Assembly: GCA_013396655.1 (NCBI GenBank)
Contig: WBMV01005979.1
Location: 241,744 to 305,743 of the forward strand
Direction of reading: 5' to 3'
From: Campylorhamphus procurvoides
Taxonomy: Eukaryota > Chordata > Aves > Passeriformes > Dendrocolaptidae
DNA length: 64,000 nt
Made by a program: the position numbers and the translations under genes
Notes under the pieces: generated by a model
Seen by the model: only the letters and a program-made list of their open reading frames with translations
Database searches by the model: none
Told to the model about the DNA's origin: nothing
Shown here: in pieces, positions 10,501-23,689 of the stretch
How positions within the stretch are numbered: position 1 is the stretch's first letter
How the letters are laid out: each line of letters starts with the position of its first letter

Positions 10501-12597
10501 CACAACACTCTTGTTTTCATTGTAGAAAGACACCTGCGTGGGCATGGAGAAAGATGGGAGTGATGTGGATTCTGCAGGTGATTCAGTGATTGGTGTAGTC
10601 AGTATTAGAGCTTTGGACTGCAGGACACACCAGAAAATATGTCATCAAAGGTTTAGTTGTCTAGGAGGGTGCTGTTCCATGGTGGCTGGCTGGGTTTTCA
10701 AGGTAAAAACTGTGACATCTGTTTGCAGTTATGGATACAGCATTTCTAGGAGGGTAAATCACTGCAGAGAACTCACTGTACACAGAGCTCTGCACAGAGC
10801 TAGCAATGATGACTTTTGAGTCACTGAGCAACAAACACAATGCTAAGTCATGGCCATGAATGCCCTCATTTAAAAGGCTGGAGCAATTTCTGATGCAGAG
10901 ACCTTGCCCAGATGGGAGGCTGGATGTGGCTATCCTGCCTTGGTGTTAGGCAGACAAAGAGTATGGCCATGGCTAGAATGTACCAGTTTGCCAGGTCAAA
11001 GAATAGACCCTGGCACAATGTAGCTAGCGGAAAGTTAAAAATATTGGATTTCAGGGGCCTTTCATGACTTCTGAAGCTCCTTCCTTCCTAAGACAGGCAC
11101 TTAGGGACCCTTTTATAAATATATATACTTGTAGTGATGTACTGTAGTCTGATAGCCATGTCTGGTTTAAAAGCTTTTTGGTCCTTCTTTTTGTAGGTAT
11201 AAAACGCTTTTCTTCTTGTATTATGCCCTGATAGAATAAACCCCTTTCCTCACACCATCACACAGTTACTTCATACTCATTTATCTATTCTCTGTGATCT
11301 CTAAACCCTTCTTGAAGTTATTTGCTTTTCAGGGTACATGTTGCACTTCCATGCTACTGATTGCTTTCTTGTTCCTAGCTATTGGAGCTTGAACTTGGTT
11401 TTTTTTTAAATATATTTTTAATAGTCCACCTTATAGATGTCTCCCATGACAACCTTATGCTTGTTATTATTTTTTAAACATGTAAAATATTTGGCTGTTT
11501 TCTAATACTAACACCTAAGTAGTTACTTTTGAAATACTGTTACTAGTTTAGGATTTCTTACTGATCACTACTTTATGAAATCTGTCAGATGGTTTTCAGC
11601 TGTTGTTGATTAGGATTTCACTGTGCTCATGGTATTCTTATTCCCATGGAAGCAAGGTGACCACTTTTTCCTTCATCCCACTCAATATTTTTTGAGGTTG
11701 TTTGTCATTTTCAAGCACATTGGCAGAAAAATAAATATCCTAAAGATAAATGTTTCATTAAAGTAGGTAGTTGTAGAAAAATATTACTAGAGTTCAAACA
11801 CCACTCTCAATAATTTCTGAATCCATTGGGTAGTTTCTGTATTTAGAGATGACAGCATATTTGTCATTTTGAAATACCCTGCAGCAAGAAATAATAGTCC
11901 TGCGTTGATATATGCAGAGTAAACAGAAAATATAAGTGTTATACTGTTGAACAGTCAATTAACCAAGAGAGACACAATTCCCTAGAAAGCCAGGTTTTGT
12001 TAGCTCTCAGAACTACTTGTTTAATCAGATTGTCATGTGATACTAAGGCAAATACCTTACAGACCTCTGCCACACATCCTTTATCAAAGAAATGTGTAAT
12101 ACAAAAGAATGAGATTGGTTTGACCAGACTGATTTAACATCTTGAAATTGTTTTCCTATATCTTTTTATACACAGAATCAATCTTTTACCAGTTTTTTTC
12201 TGTTACTGGGCCCAGGCTGACTCCATGCTGAAAGACCTATCAGCCAATGCACTATCCTCTTTGGAACATTGACATGACATTAAGACTGTTTTGTCTTCCT
12301 GAATTTTCTTAGTAATGTGAGATTTATTAAAAATTAACCTATCCCATTTGTTCTTTAATGTCCGCACCTCAGAGGCATTCAGTTAAACATCCTTCTTCTT
12401 TACTAGAAATGGGTTGGGAAGTGCTTCCTTGGCTTCTTATGAAATTAGGTATTTATTGAGTTCTTCTGCCTTTTCTACATCATTATTTAAACATCTCCTT
12501 GATTAAATGCCTTATTAATGAGACCAGTGTCAAAGTGCTTCCTGAATTATTCATGGTAGTTTGTGGTGATAAAACCACAGAACATAGCAGAAGATGA
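7501..12597. other. unassigned AT-rich non-coding DNA
   Basis: About 5 kb without a recognised gene, RNA or repeat family. Open frames are short (60-93 codons; the longest is plus strand 10538-10819) and without known motifs. Two near-identical AT words lie at about 8225-8270, suggesting a small local duplication. Several long T or A runs (for example near 7927 and 10348) are the only low-complexity features. Confidence 0.55.
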
Positions 12598-12682
12598 ATG
12601 ATTTTGTGGTTAAGATATTCTCATAGCATTAAGAGATCTAGGTTTTAGTCCTACAAGCTTTCAATGTGATATTATCAAACGA
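12598..12682 (+). repeat. MIR-like SINE 5' fragment, sense
   Basis: GTGGTTAAGATATTCTC followed by AGATCTAGGTTTTAGTCCTA in order matches the MIR 5' part (gtggttaagagcacggactc ... gcctgggttcgaatccc), the region descended from a tRNA promoter. A TTTCCTCAGTCTG-like word near 12753 could be the downstream MIR block, but the stretch between does not align by eye. A single short fragment, hence moderate confidence. Confidence 0.5.
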
Positions 12683-14224
12683 AAATTTTTTTTGTGTCAT
12701 ATGACCACCTCCTTCTGGAGCTGTTAGTGAAGAATTTAAAACTTTGGCTGTTTTCCTCAGTCTGTTCTCTTTGTTTCTTTCATGGAAGTCTTAATTCGGT
12801 AAGACTTTCTATTCTCAGCTCTCAAACACCCTCCTTCCTAAAGGCTGTCATAGTTCACTGTCCTTTCATATCAAAAGACAATGAAAGATAGTCTCAGACA
12901 TGCCCCAAGGTCTCATGCCCCTTTGACCTTACTTCTTCTTCTTGCTTCTCTTTATGTCTCAGTTTATCAAACATGTGGTATAGAACCATTATACTGGATT
13001 ACCATTTATCGGCTTTCATGTATGTGGGCCTGACCTCCCTGTGCTGTGGCCTTCTTACCCTTTCCTGCACTGAAACTTTTCTTACGTGTTCTTTTGTGAT
13101 CTTTTCCTATGCTGCGGACATTTTCTACATCACAGCATTCTATTTTGCTTGGCTACCAGTGCTATCTTACATTGGAGCACACATTTCCTCATTTTTCAAC
13201 TTTTAGGTTTCAGCTTTTACCTGTAGCTTCTCTTGTTGACATTTTTTTTCCAAATAATTTGTTAGATAAACAAATCAGGAACCTTCAAGAGCTCAATCAC
13301 ATCAATTGCTATTTTATTCTGTTTCCCTGATAATCTCAATTGTACACCTTTTACATAATAATATTTGTATCTGTCTTGCATTGCAAATAATCTAGATGAT
13401 AATTAAACTTTCTATTACCAGCTTCATGAAAGGAGTAAAAAAGGTTCATTGATAATCCAGTAGGTCAGATTTAATGATAATTAGAATGAGTGAGGATATC
13501 TCTGCGAGCAAGACTGGGCCCATTGGTAGCAGTGTTTAGTGTTGTCTCTGGATGAGTGGTTTTGGATGACAGCATAATGGGCTATCTCTGTGTTCAGGTT
13601 CATAAAGATGCCCTTCCTCTCCTCCTATTTCTGGATATAATTGCAATGAGGTACATCCTCAATCAGTTATTTCAGCCAGGTGTTACTACTAAAGATCATC
13701 AGCAAGTTTTTAGTCTTCATGGCTCTAGAATATGCCTGGCCTTGAGTGCAAACAGGTCACCACTGTTGTTTTTGAGACTTCATGAATTCATGTACTGTTC
13801 CTCTTATGTTCTAACTGTTAGTGTTTTCCAGTTCTTTCATTTCAAGGTTTCCATCTCTGAGAAAACTCTATTTACCATTTGAACCGCAAACTATACACAA
13901 TTTATCTCTGCTATGGTGGTTTAAAGATAACTTATTGGTACATGAAGAATTTATCTGGGAAAGTACAGAAGAATTGGAGTCCAGGACTGTGTGTAGATCA
14001 AACATGTGGAATACAAATTCCCTAGTGTAAGCATAGAAGTCGCAGTTTGTGTTTTTGCAAGATGCTCTACTCAACATTCACAGCACATAGTCTTTTTCTC
14101 CCCCAGCTCTACTTTCCAAAAGCGTAACTTAACACAGACAAGAAGATGATCTCAAGGAGGAATCGCAGGTTCTGAGTAGAGCTATCATGGATCAGCTACA
14201 ACCAATGAGACACATGCTTGCAGC
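12683..14224. other. unassigned non-coding DNA
   Basis: Plus-strand frames at 12694-12891, 12973-13206, 13109-13330 and 13556-13882 (up to 108 codons) are rich in Phe, Leu and Ser, the usual signature of T-rich chance frames, and have no known domain. No repeat family recognised. Confidence 0.5.
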
Positions 14225-15160
14225 TCTGGGGATGGAGTGCTACAGCATCACACTGGCCATCTTCCAGTCATCTGGGACCGACCTGGTGAGCCAGGACTGT
14301 TGATAAATGATGGACAGTGACTTAGCAAGTTCTTCTGCCAGTTCCCTCATCACCCTAGGGTGGATCCCATGTGGTCTCATAGACTTGTAAGGATCTAAGT
14401 GGCTTAGCAGGTCATTAACTGCTTCCTCCTGTATTATGGGGGGCTTTTCTGCTCCCTGTACCTGTCTACCAGCTCAGGAGACTGGTTGTCCTGAGGATGA
14501 CCTGTCTTACTGTTGAAAACTGAGGCAAAGAAGGTGTTAAGGACCTCAGCCTTTTCCTCATCTTTGGCAACTATATTTCCCTCCGAGTCCAATAAAGAAT
14601 GGAGGTTTTTCTTGACCCTCCTATTGCTATTATTGTATTTATAAAAACACTTTTTATTATGCTGTACAGAAGTGGCCAGATTAAGTTCTAATTGAGCTTT
14701 CACCTTTCTAATTTCCTTTCTGCATGACCTAATGACATCCTTAAACACTTTCTGAGTTGGTGATCCCTTTTTCCAAAGATGATACACCCTTTTATTTTCC
14801 CTGAGTTCCTGAAAAAGCTCCCTGCCCAGCCAGGTGTGTCACCTACCCCACTGGTACACCTTTCAGCATGCAGGGACAGCCTGCTCCTGTCCCATTAAGA
14901 TTTCTTTCTCGAAGTATGTCCGTATGTCCTGATCCCTTTGTGTTTAAGGGCTGTTTCCCAAGGTACTCTCCAAATCAGCATCCTTAATAGGCGGATGTCT
15001 GACCTCTGGAAGTCCAGGGTAGAGGTTTGTTGGTGCCCCTCATTGTTTCACCAAGTATTGGAGAGTCTGTTGTTCAATGGTCATTGTACCCCAGATGGCC
15101 TCTGACCACCACATCTCCTACCAGCCCTTCTCAGTTTGTAAACAGCAGGCCATTTTGGGA
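14225..15160 (-). mobile_element. CR1 LINE fragment, internal ORF2 segment (truncated at both ends)
   Basis: The minus strand follows avian CR1 ORF2 from the linker after the endonuclease into the start of the reverse transcriptase. Along the plus strand it shows the familiar antisense text: a GATAAATGATGGACAGTG block, TGGATCCCATGTGG, the AATAAAGAATGGAGG block and a CAGCAGGCC end. Both the CR1 3' end and the 5' UTR are missing, so it is truncated on both sides. Divergence is moderate compared with the other copies here. CR1 elements copy and paste by target-primed reverse transcription; this one cannot encode a full ORF2. Confidence 0.93.
14434..14845 (-). pseudogene. broken CR1 ORF2 reading frame
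   Basis: About 135 codons remain open. Visible CR1 signatures are RVYHLWKKG, a basic ELNLATSVQHNKKCFYKY stretch, and AEVLNTFFASVFNSKT just before the reverse transcriptase core. Upstream, an in-frame TGA lies near 14846. Downstream the frame stops at 14434, yet the CR1 sequence continues in another frame (IIQEEAVNDLL, then RELAEELAKSL, then IIYQQSW). This places a one-base frameshift at the G6 run (C6 on the coding strand) near 14437-14443. No RT catalytic motif is present. Confidence 0.88.
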
Positions 15161-16364
15161 ATAATTTCCTGGGCTTTGGCCAATACTTTTACAGCTACAA
15201 GAAGCAGCAGACTTCTGGAGTGTGCTTAGTTTCAGTTAAGAGCAGGGAATATAAAGAGATTTTTCAAAATTAATTTTCTGTCTCCTATTTCCACATCCCT
15301 TCTGATCTCATATGTTCAAAATTATAGTCAGAGAGAGAAAAAAACCTTCAACATAAAATCCTGCCTGTTTCCTAATCAGACTTTTGCAATTTTTACCATG
15401 ATTATAGAATTATTTTCATGGACTGAGTAGGGCTTTTTATATAATTGATTTCAGTGAGTGGTTACATCAGTCATTGCTGGGCTTTATGCCCTTGCTATAA
15501 AATCACTGACCAGGTTTTAAGAGCATATCTGCTAGCATAATGTGCAATGGTGGTAAGTTCTAAATTCTTCACACAGCAGCTGTAGCCAGTCCTCCTCATT
15601 TTGACTGCTCCTTGAGAGGGGTTCTAGAGGTCTGGTATTTCTCATTCAGTTAATATTAGGCTTAAAATGTTCTGATCTAAGTATTCTGGGAACAGAAAAT
15701 ATCTGAAAGAAAAAAGGAGGCATCAGTCATTATACTTCCACTAAGGAAAACCTGTGCTTGCAGAAAAACACAGGAGTCTGTGGAAAGGCAGAGTGTGTAA
15801 GGGATGTTCTGCCACTATTGAGCCCTGCATTATTCATGTAGGATTAGTCTCTTTTTCCCAAATCACAGAAGGTAGTTCTTGAAATATTGTCTCAGTCATC
15901 AACTCTGGACATTCTATTGTGCTCAGTGCAAACAGATACATCTGAATATCTTAAAACAAAAAGCCCTTTCCTTTCTCCGCTACAATTTTTCCACAGGTAG
16001 CAACAAAAAGGATAGGGAGTCTAATGACCATTACTGGCATATGGATGTACTTCAGATCCAAATTTTCCTTACTTTTAGGTCCCATTCATTCTCATTGTGC
16101 TTCTCTCCACAATGATTTTGAAGCTATCATTAAATAAATAAATATGATGAAGAGTATGAGAATATAAAAACTAAGTTGCAAAATATACAAATTATCTAGA
16201 TGGCACCTAGGACTCCTTATACAACTCTCAGACCCAGATGTGGAATGAAATTAATTATGACAGTCCCCTCTACATCTAAAAATCAAGATAAAAGGCAAGA
16301 CTGAGACTTGAAATTCAGAAACCATGCTTTAATCCTCAAATACTAAGAACAGCCCTCCCTACCC
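15161..16364. other. unassigned AT-rich non-coding DNA
   Basis: Immediately beyond the CR1 fragment; no target-site duplication found by eye. One 78-codon plus-strand frame at 15879-16115 without known motif. No repeat family recognised. Confidence 0.55.
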
Positions 16365-16455
16365 ATTCTGAGATAATAATAGCTCTTTCCCTGTGCATTC
16401 TTAGTGTTCACGTAGTATGTGTATCTTTACAAAGTGTTTACAAAATAACCCACCA
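16365..16455 (+). repeat. possible MIR/L2-type 3' fragment
   Basis: GAGATAATAATAGCTC followed by CTTTACAAAGTGTTTACAAA resembles the MIR/L2 3' region (ggataataatagtacc ... tgtaaagcgctttgcaaa). Too short and diverged for a firm call. Confidence 0.35.
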
Positions 16456-18069
16456 ATACAACATTATATAACAGAACACATGGAAAAATTTTTTTTTTAA
16501 TGAATATATTAGGACTCACATTCCATTTAACCAACAAGGTATTACATAATTTTCTGAGTTGATTTCCCCATGTTATCACACTGTTGGAGTATTGATTTTG
16601 AAGGAAGATGTGATCTCCCCTGTGCTAGCTCTGAAGCAGTCTCAGTATTGAGTGCCATAGTTTTCCAGGTATGTGACCAGCCTAAAAAACTGTGATTCCT
16701 CCTAGATACTTTCTTATAAAAGTACTTAAATTTACCCCTGCAGTTGTATTGTGGAGTGCTACAATCTGGATTATATTTGTCACAGTAGTATCCCAACGCT
16801 CTGTTAGTTAATGTCTGCTATGTAAATGCATACTCCACTTAACGTGCTAAATGTGTTCTCCACTGTATTATGAAAATTGCATTGTAGTCAGCCTAAACTT
16901 CTTTTTCTAAGACATTTGAAGCCAAAGTCATTCCTCCAAAATAGCTGTTGTCACTAATACCTCACTGATAACAACAAAGTCAAGAAGAAAATGAGTTCCT
17001 ATTTGTCCCAGCCTTTAAATGTCAGGCTTCCTCAATAGCCTGGCATTATACATTTTGCCTTTGCTTCCCACATGGGTGTCAATCATACATGCCTTGCAGA
17101 CCCAAGGTGAAATATCTTTTGCTTATGACAGTTTTGGCTCCTCCTTCCTCAGGGAAAATCCTGACCATACTCTTGACTACCGAAAAGTTTAATTCCACTG
17201 ACGGTAAGGTATGTCCCTTATCCCATCCAGAATCTGTTTGCTGTAAGCCATGGCAACATCTCATTGCCAACTTCCAGCAGTTGATTGGCCAGTACCAAAA
17301 ATGGTTATGCACTTACCTGTGCTAGTCTTGTTTATCCTGTTTCAGCAGGGCACAGTCACCAACTTGTGCACCAGTGTAATCACCTTCACTTGGAATCGGG
17401 GCATGGTTTCACCAGCAGTTTTGGGAAAGTCTGATCCTCCAGCTGGGGGGCTCTACTTGCACTGCTGATACCCAAAATGGGATGGTTGGTCCTATTCTCT
17501 AACTTGTATCTGTAACAATTCTGTGAATTACAAAGCTATAGACAGTCTAGTCTCTCAGGAGGTACACCTTCTCATATGCCATGTGAAATGAAGAGCCTCG
17601 GTCTCAAGAACACAATCATTCATTATCTTCATTATCCTTTAGGCAGTGCCTTCTACATTGTAAAATCACTACCCCTCTGCAAACAAACAGCACAGCAATC
17701 TGATCCCAAGACATAGCCTAGCTGCCAATTTTAAAGCACTCCAAGCAATAACACAACACAGTATAATAGCCTTTCCTGGAATTTATTTTTAAAAATGTTC
17801 TTTGTTTTCCATAGCTCTGTTTCTTGGAAGAAACCCAAAAGCCCCAACCCAACCCAACCAAAACAAAAACAACATAAGAAAAATCAGAAGTGATCAAAGT
17901 GATCACAATATCAGTGAGAGTGAAAAGCATGGATTAATTATTACTACTGTCAGGAACAAGCTATTATTGAACAACAACTGCACTTTTTAAGCCTCTTGAC
18001 TCATTCTTGAAATTGTGTCTCAAAGGAATGCAACATAGAGCAAGTCTGGCGGCAGAGTGTTCAAACATG
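16456..18069. other. unassigned non-coding DNA with a CCCAA-rich patch
   Basis: No gene recognised. Frames at 16542-16796 (minus) and 17089-17325 and 17079-17312 (opposite strands, overlapping) have no known domain. A short low-complexity patch of CCCAA and CAAAA units lies at about 17832-17875. Confidence 0.5.
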
Positions 18070-18160
18070 AAGTTGTGGGGACACAGTTCAAAGCTCAGCA
18101 CAGCCCCTGAAATCAATGTGTTTGCACCAGAGTATCTGAGAGCAGAACGTACTATGTTAC
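18070..18160 (+). repeat. possible old amniote interspersed repeat
   Basis: GTTTGCACCAGAGTATCTGA followed by GAGCAGAA resembles a motif frequent in turtle, crocodile and bird DNA (gatttacaccagtgtaactgagagcagaatt), preceded by a diverged caatg word as expected. I know the motif but cannot give a reliable family name. Confidence 0.4.
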
Positions 18161-20024
18161 ACGTTTGAAGTCCTGTCATGAGTCAGGCAAAGAAGAATTA
18201 TATAGCACATACAAAATGTAATGCAACTAATGAAACTAGCCATTTTATGTGGTGAAATCCTCTGTGTTCTCCAAAGAATAAAATTTAATTTTTAAATATT
18301 GCAGCTGTTATACAAGGCATCATTGAGACTGCATAACTGTTCATTTAAAGTTATTTTCATTTTATCGTAATGGTTTGCTTTTATTATAGCAGAAGATAGA
18401 AGCTGCAGCAAAGGCTGAACAAAAGTTGGAATTTCCATCCACTTTGGGACAAGAAGTCAAAATATCAACATGCACCGTTGGACAAAATGTTCTGAAAAAC
18501 ATGGATTCAGAAACAATTGAGCATTTAATCCTTTCCCAGCTGAGCACAAAGTCTGCATGTTTCTGCAATGTTGTGCTGCCCGATGTGGTTTGGAGGCTGA
18601 ATGGCCTGTTGTGTGACCCTGTCTTTGGCAGGCAAGGTGGAGGGCTCAGGCCATGTCTCCAGCACTGCATGGCTGGTGTATGGATCACATGAGGAGTGAG
18701 TGTATTGTACCCATTTAGATAGAGTCTAATCTGGGAGTTAACCACAGGAGACACATGAGGCTAAAGCTACAAACCCAATTATAAAGTACAGTGTTGTTAT
18801 GAAACCAGATTTCTACTGAACAGAGTTAAAACAAAATATCTTGGCTCAAAGAAAAGCCACAGAAACAATTTTTTTCCCCATAAGAAATAAGGGAGAATGT
18901 AATTCTGACCCAAAGGAGTCATGTGGCTGTTGTACTTTTTGGTCCAATGGTGCCCTGATGGTATTAGAGGCTGCACAAAGCTAACTAGGTAAGACAGCAT
19001 GTTTTTAGGCAAATTAGTTATTCTTGTCTCCATTTCATAAACCCTTTGCTGATGCCATATTAGGAGTTATTTCCCCTTCTCTTGCAGAGGGGATCTATAA
19101 ACAGGCAGACCTTGCCATACCTTTTGCCCTCTAAGTCCTGTCTGCCAGCTATTCTGTGTGCTTGTATAGACATTACCAGATGGTAAGACAAACATGAGCT
19201 CCTGTGGTAGTTAGAATGGACAGTGGGTCTGGGTGATAGGAATCTTCGTGTTTTGCTGCATGGGTTTTAGTCCAAATCTGTCCACCAGTTCTGTTCAGTA
19301 GGCAGTTGTCTGACTGTTTGTGCAGGCACATGAGAAGTGGAGGAGCAGGTGCTGATGAGTGCCAGGGAGGAGAGAAAGACTGAGACTGCAATAGTGTCCC
19401 AAAATATTTGTGAATCTATGGCCTGAGATTCAGATCCATAGTAGCCATAGCTAACTTTATGTCTTTACTCCACAAGGGTTTTTGAGCTGCCATTGCTGAA
19501 GCCCAACTCTGCTTTTCATGAGCAGAAGCAGATATATCATGTGAGCACAGACCACAGTGCTACAATGTTCTCTGTTTGGGGACCTTGCTAAGTTCCCATT
19601 GTCAGGCTAGAGCTAGAGGAGCCATTTCAGAGGTGGTTTATGCAGGAACTCACAAAAGGCCTATGGGAGAGCAGGAAGGTGTCCAAAATGTCTGCCAGCA
19701 CAAATGTTTTAACTATAAGAACATATTTTTCTTCTGATAGAAGTTTGCCTTATTAATACAGTCTTTTCTCTGAACAATTTATAATTGAACCAGGTACCTG
19801 AAAATGAATATGAAGAATTGAAGTCACAGAGCAGAGTGTGTATGCACTTATGAATTGAAAGGAGAAATTCTAGCTGAAAAATGCTTCACTAAACACTGAA
19901 CCTTCCTCTAGTGAAAATTAAAGGGTTGTTTAGAACTGCCTGCCTTCTGCTTTTGCTATCGAAAGGTACATCAGATGTTGAAGTGCAATTAAAATCCAGT
20001 GGGTCCAATTTTGTAGCTAATAAA
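18161..20024. other. unassigned non-coding DNA
   Basis: Frames at 18362-18754 (minus, 130 codons) and 18426-18692 (plus, 88 codons) overlap on opposite strands and neither has a recognised domain. No repeat family recognised. Confidence 0.5.
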
Positions 20025-20095
20025 AATTTGCATAACTTGAGTTCATTGGAGCAATTTTGATTTTCAGCACCTGAGGATCTGGCTCTTAGTTTTAA
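20025..20095 (+). repeat. possible old amniote interspersed repeat
   Basis: GTTCATTGGAGCAATTTTGA followed by CACCTGAGGATCTGGCTC matches the pattern 'cattgacttcaatggagct ... tgatttacaccagctgaggatctggccc' seen widely in sauropsid genomes. The CTGAGGATCTGG word is the strongest part. Family name not recalled. Confidence 0.45.
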
Positions 20096-23000
20096 TTATT
20101 TTTTTAAGTGTTCCTCTCCTGTGGCAGAAAGGGAAGAGAGGCAGCAAGAAGTCAGCTGAAAAAAGGGAAGATGTATATCTCTAATGCTTTACAAAAGCAA
20201 AGATGGCCATAAGTAGAATGAAAGCTTTAACTCAGACTAATAATAATAGACGTAAGAATATATGTTTTTGTTTTGCTTTGCTTGGGTGTTATTCTGGTCT
20301 GTGTTTTCTTTAGTTACATAAAAAAGATAAAAATACCCATTAAAACTTAGTCTTGAAGAGTCTGCTAAACAGGCACTTCTATCTATTTAGAAATAGATGT
20401 TTGTGAGATAGGCTTTTTAAGAAAATTACAAAAGGCTTGTTTCTCACTAAATGAGGCTCTTCCTTCAGTTATTGTTATAGCTTAGTGCCTCCCATTTAAA
20501 AAATAAATAGAGCTCTCAGTAAATTGACCTGCACTTGAACATATGGGTCCTCCTTGGGATCACATAAATGCAGTAAACTCTGTATGAGCATGTACTTGAG
20601 GGACGGGGGAGACTATATATAGTACTTATTACATGTAGTCCTTAATTTGTTCTGGTCCATTTATAATAAATTTCTATAGAGGAAATGCAGTCTTAATATC
20701 CATATTTTGGCCATCAAGCACTTGCTAAATGATGCTTTTGTGTTACTTTATCAGTAGTCAAGGACAGCATTTGATATGATCAAATTGCACTGACTGTATT
20801 TTCTCTCCTTTCTAATACAGTTGTGCTAAATGGCTTTGATACAGAGCACACTGATGAACTGTTTTGAGTGTTTGACATAGCATGCACTAATTTTAAACAA
20901 TGTTTTATTAATTTTTGGCTGCACATGAAGAGCAAAACTGTGTCCTATGCAAAAATCACAACAGATGAGCCTACCTTTGGACTCATGGGCAAGTTACTCC
21001 ACCCCTAGCAATTCTTCAAGGGTGAAAATGTCGGGAGACGCAGCTGCACCCTTGCTTGGTTCTATCCTTGCCCCAGCCAGATGGTGGGCATCCCTCTGCA
21101 GAGCCCAGCAAGTCGGGAAAGAGAGGCAAGACAGACTGAAGGAGAACACAGGCATGCTTTGGATGCCACAGAACAGCTGCTCATGCCCCTCAGTACCCAT
21201 GAAACAGCAATTGCTGAAAACGCTGAGTGTAATTCACAGTATGAAGGAAAATCTCCAGTGGGATTTTGTAGGCAAGTGAGGCTTGTTGCAATCCCTTCCT
21301 AATGATTGCTGCCTCTGATCTGCACCCACACTGGATTCAGCAAGGACGTGTGGGGAGCAGGGATGTGAAGATCAGAAGAGGAAGAAAATGGTTATTTTTA
21401 AAACAGTGAATTTCAAATCTATAATAACTGTGTAATAATTTCATCATTAGGAGAAAACAATAAACCTTTTATTGGAACCAGAGTCCTAAAACTAATCACA
21501 GACAGTAAACAAAGGGCAGTGAGAAAGAGAGGGTAAAAAAATAAAAAGAGCAAGTCTCTACCTGTTACTACCATCTAGTGGTAAAAAAAGAAATAAAGAA
21601 CGTTTTGGCAGGAACAGTCTGGGGGAGGGAGGAGGCTGGTAAATGGAATTAAGAAATCAGAGAATTGCTATCTGGCAGCCACTTGTTCCCCTCAACTGCA
21701 AACACACACACGTTATCTGCAGCACCCAGCCCCTGCTCCTGTCGTGAAAAGTAAGCACAAAAAAAGAGCTGTGAAGAGAAAGGATCAGTTAGGGACACAT
21801 ATTTATCCCAGCCTCAGAATTCACATCTTTGCTTGATATAAATTTGACCCACGACCGTCTTTGCAATCATATATGTACAATAGCGAGCAATACAGGACTT
21901 GAGTCTTCTCAGTTAACTACAAGAAAATACAAGGTCATGCACACAAACTGAGTGTTGCTCCTCTCCTGAGGGCTGTGTGCGGTGAAGGCAGCGATTTTAT
22001 TGTGATGGCCTCAGCCCCTGGCTGTACCCACACTCTCTGCTTCCTGCTGAGGGCAGCCCTGCCACCCTGCCCATAGGATGGTCTCCTCTCCTGTCCCAAT
22101 TAACCTCTGACCTTGCTGTTCAGGGGACCAGAGCCTCAGTACTTTGCTGTAGGCATAGGCTCGATAGTCCCTCATGGGAGAGAACTGGGACTCCACCAGC
22201 GTCTTTCCTTCACCAGCACCTTCAAAGGACCTTCTTTGAAACTGCCAGTCAGCTAGGCAAACTTCTACCTCCCAGGAAAACAAGTTTATCTGTCTGAATT
22301 TCAGAGCTAAGAAATCATGTACTGTTTTTGGGACAAGTACAGGGAGAGTAAATAATAGCAGACTTTACAGCTGCCTTGCACGCCCTTTTGTCTTCGAGCT
22401 GTGTTCCCTTCAGCTCACACACGAGCTGCTTCTCAAGGTGATTCCCATCTCTTCACAAGCCAGTGGCAAGGTCTTTCAGTTCTTCCAAACTGCCTGTGTC
22501 CCCATTGCATCTTGCTTTCTCTCCATCAGTGATAACCCAAATGCTTTTTAGCTGGCGGGAATCTCAACAAAAAACCTGTAGTAAACTTTTGTGTCTACAC
22601 ATGTATAATGCAAAGGAATTTTGCAAGTATACAATACAATACAAGAGTACTATAGTCTATTCACTATTAAGGCAATAATTAGGGGACAGGAATAATTATT
22701 TTTGATATGCTGGAAGACATACAAAAATTGTCATTGTCCCCTAATGACTCGAACTGAAGTCAGCTGCTGCTCTCCTATATTTCAATAGGATTTCTGATGC
22801 ATATGGATGAACCTTTGCAGCTTCCTGCAACCTTCAGTAATTATTTCATCAAGGCATCAGCTTCAGTGTCAGGTGTAATTGGACTCATGCACACCATACC
22901 TACAGCTGCTAGTGTGTTGGGTGTCCTCAGGTTGCCTCTTCCTCCTGCCTGAGCAGCTTTCATATGTAGCTGACTGCTATAAATGCATCTATAAAATGTA

Positions 23001-23689
23001 CCTTTTCCTTCTAGACATCCCTGAGTGCAATCAAAAGTTTATGTACCTAAGTTCAAAGCAAAACTGATTTCAACTTTAAATTCAATGCCTAAAACAAATT
23101 AGAGGAATCAAGTGCCAAAAGTACAACCCCTATCCCACCAAGGGAAAAAACCCCAAAATAAACAAAGAGGAAACAACCAACAAGATTCAACTCTGAAAGG
23201 CATGCCTTATTTTAAACTTACTGTCTCAGACTTAAAGTTGATGCCTAAAATACACCAAAGCAACCACTAAAAGTGCTTCTCTCCACTGACTGTAGCAGAA
23301 GGTGAGAGTGAGCAACTCCACTAAAGCTGCTGAAGTTTAGCATTAGGTGGGTGGGAGCTTTCACTCCTGATAGGACACCAAAAAACAGGGAGAACTGAGC
23401 AGGGGGAGAAGGTCCCTGTTGACCATTTCGTTGCAAAGAAAGCAGCAGTTGCCCAACAACTGGTTCTAGAGAAACAACTTCAAGCATAAAATCCTGTCCT
23501 GAAAATAGCATCATAGGTTGGATCTCCTTTTACACCCAGATATGAGATCACTGGAGGGCTCATTGGTGGTTTATCGCCATCACTGAAATATGTTCTGGCC
23601 CTTCTATCAGTAGCATCAAACCACCAAGTTAGGGGGACCAGCTCAGTCCCATGTCCCAGGTGGCACGCAAGCATTACTTTTTTGTAAAA
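20096..23689. other. unassigned non-coding DNA
   Basis: No gene recognised. A GC-richer patch at about 21950-22300 includes a 90-codon minus-strand frame (22011-22283) without known domain. Minus-strand frames at 23245-23514 and 23480-23674 overlap each other in different frames; the second has an unusual charged composition (DRRARTYFSDGDK) but no family match. Confidence 0.5.
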
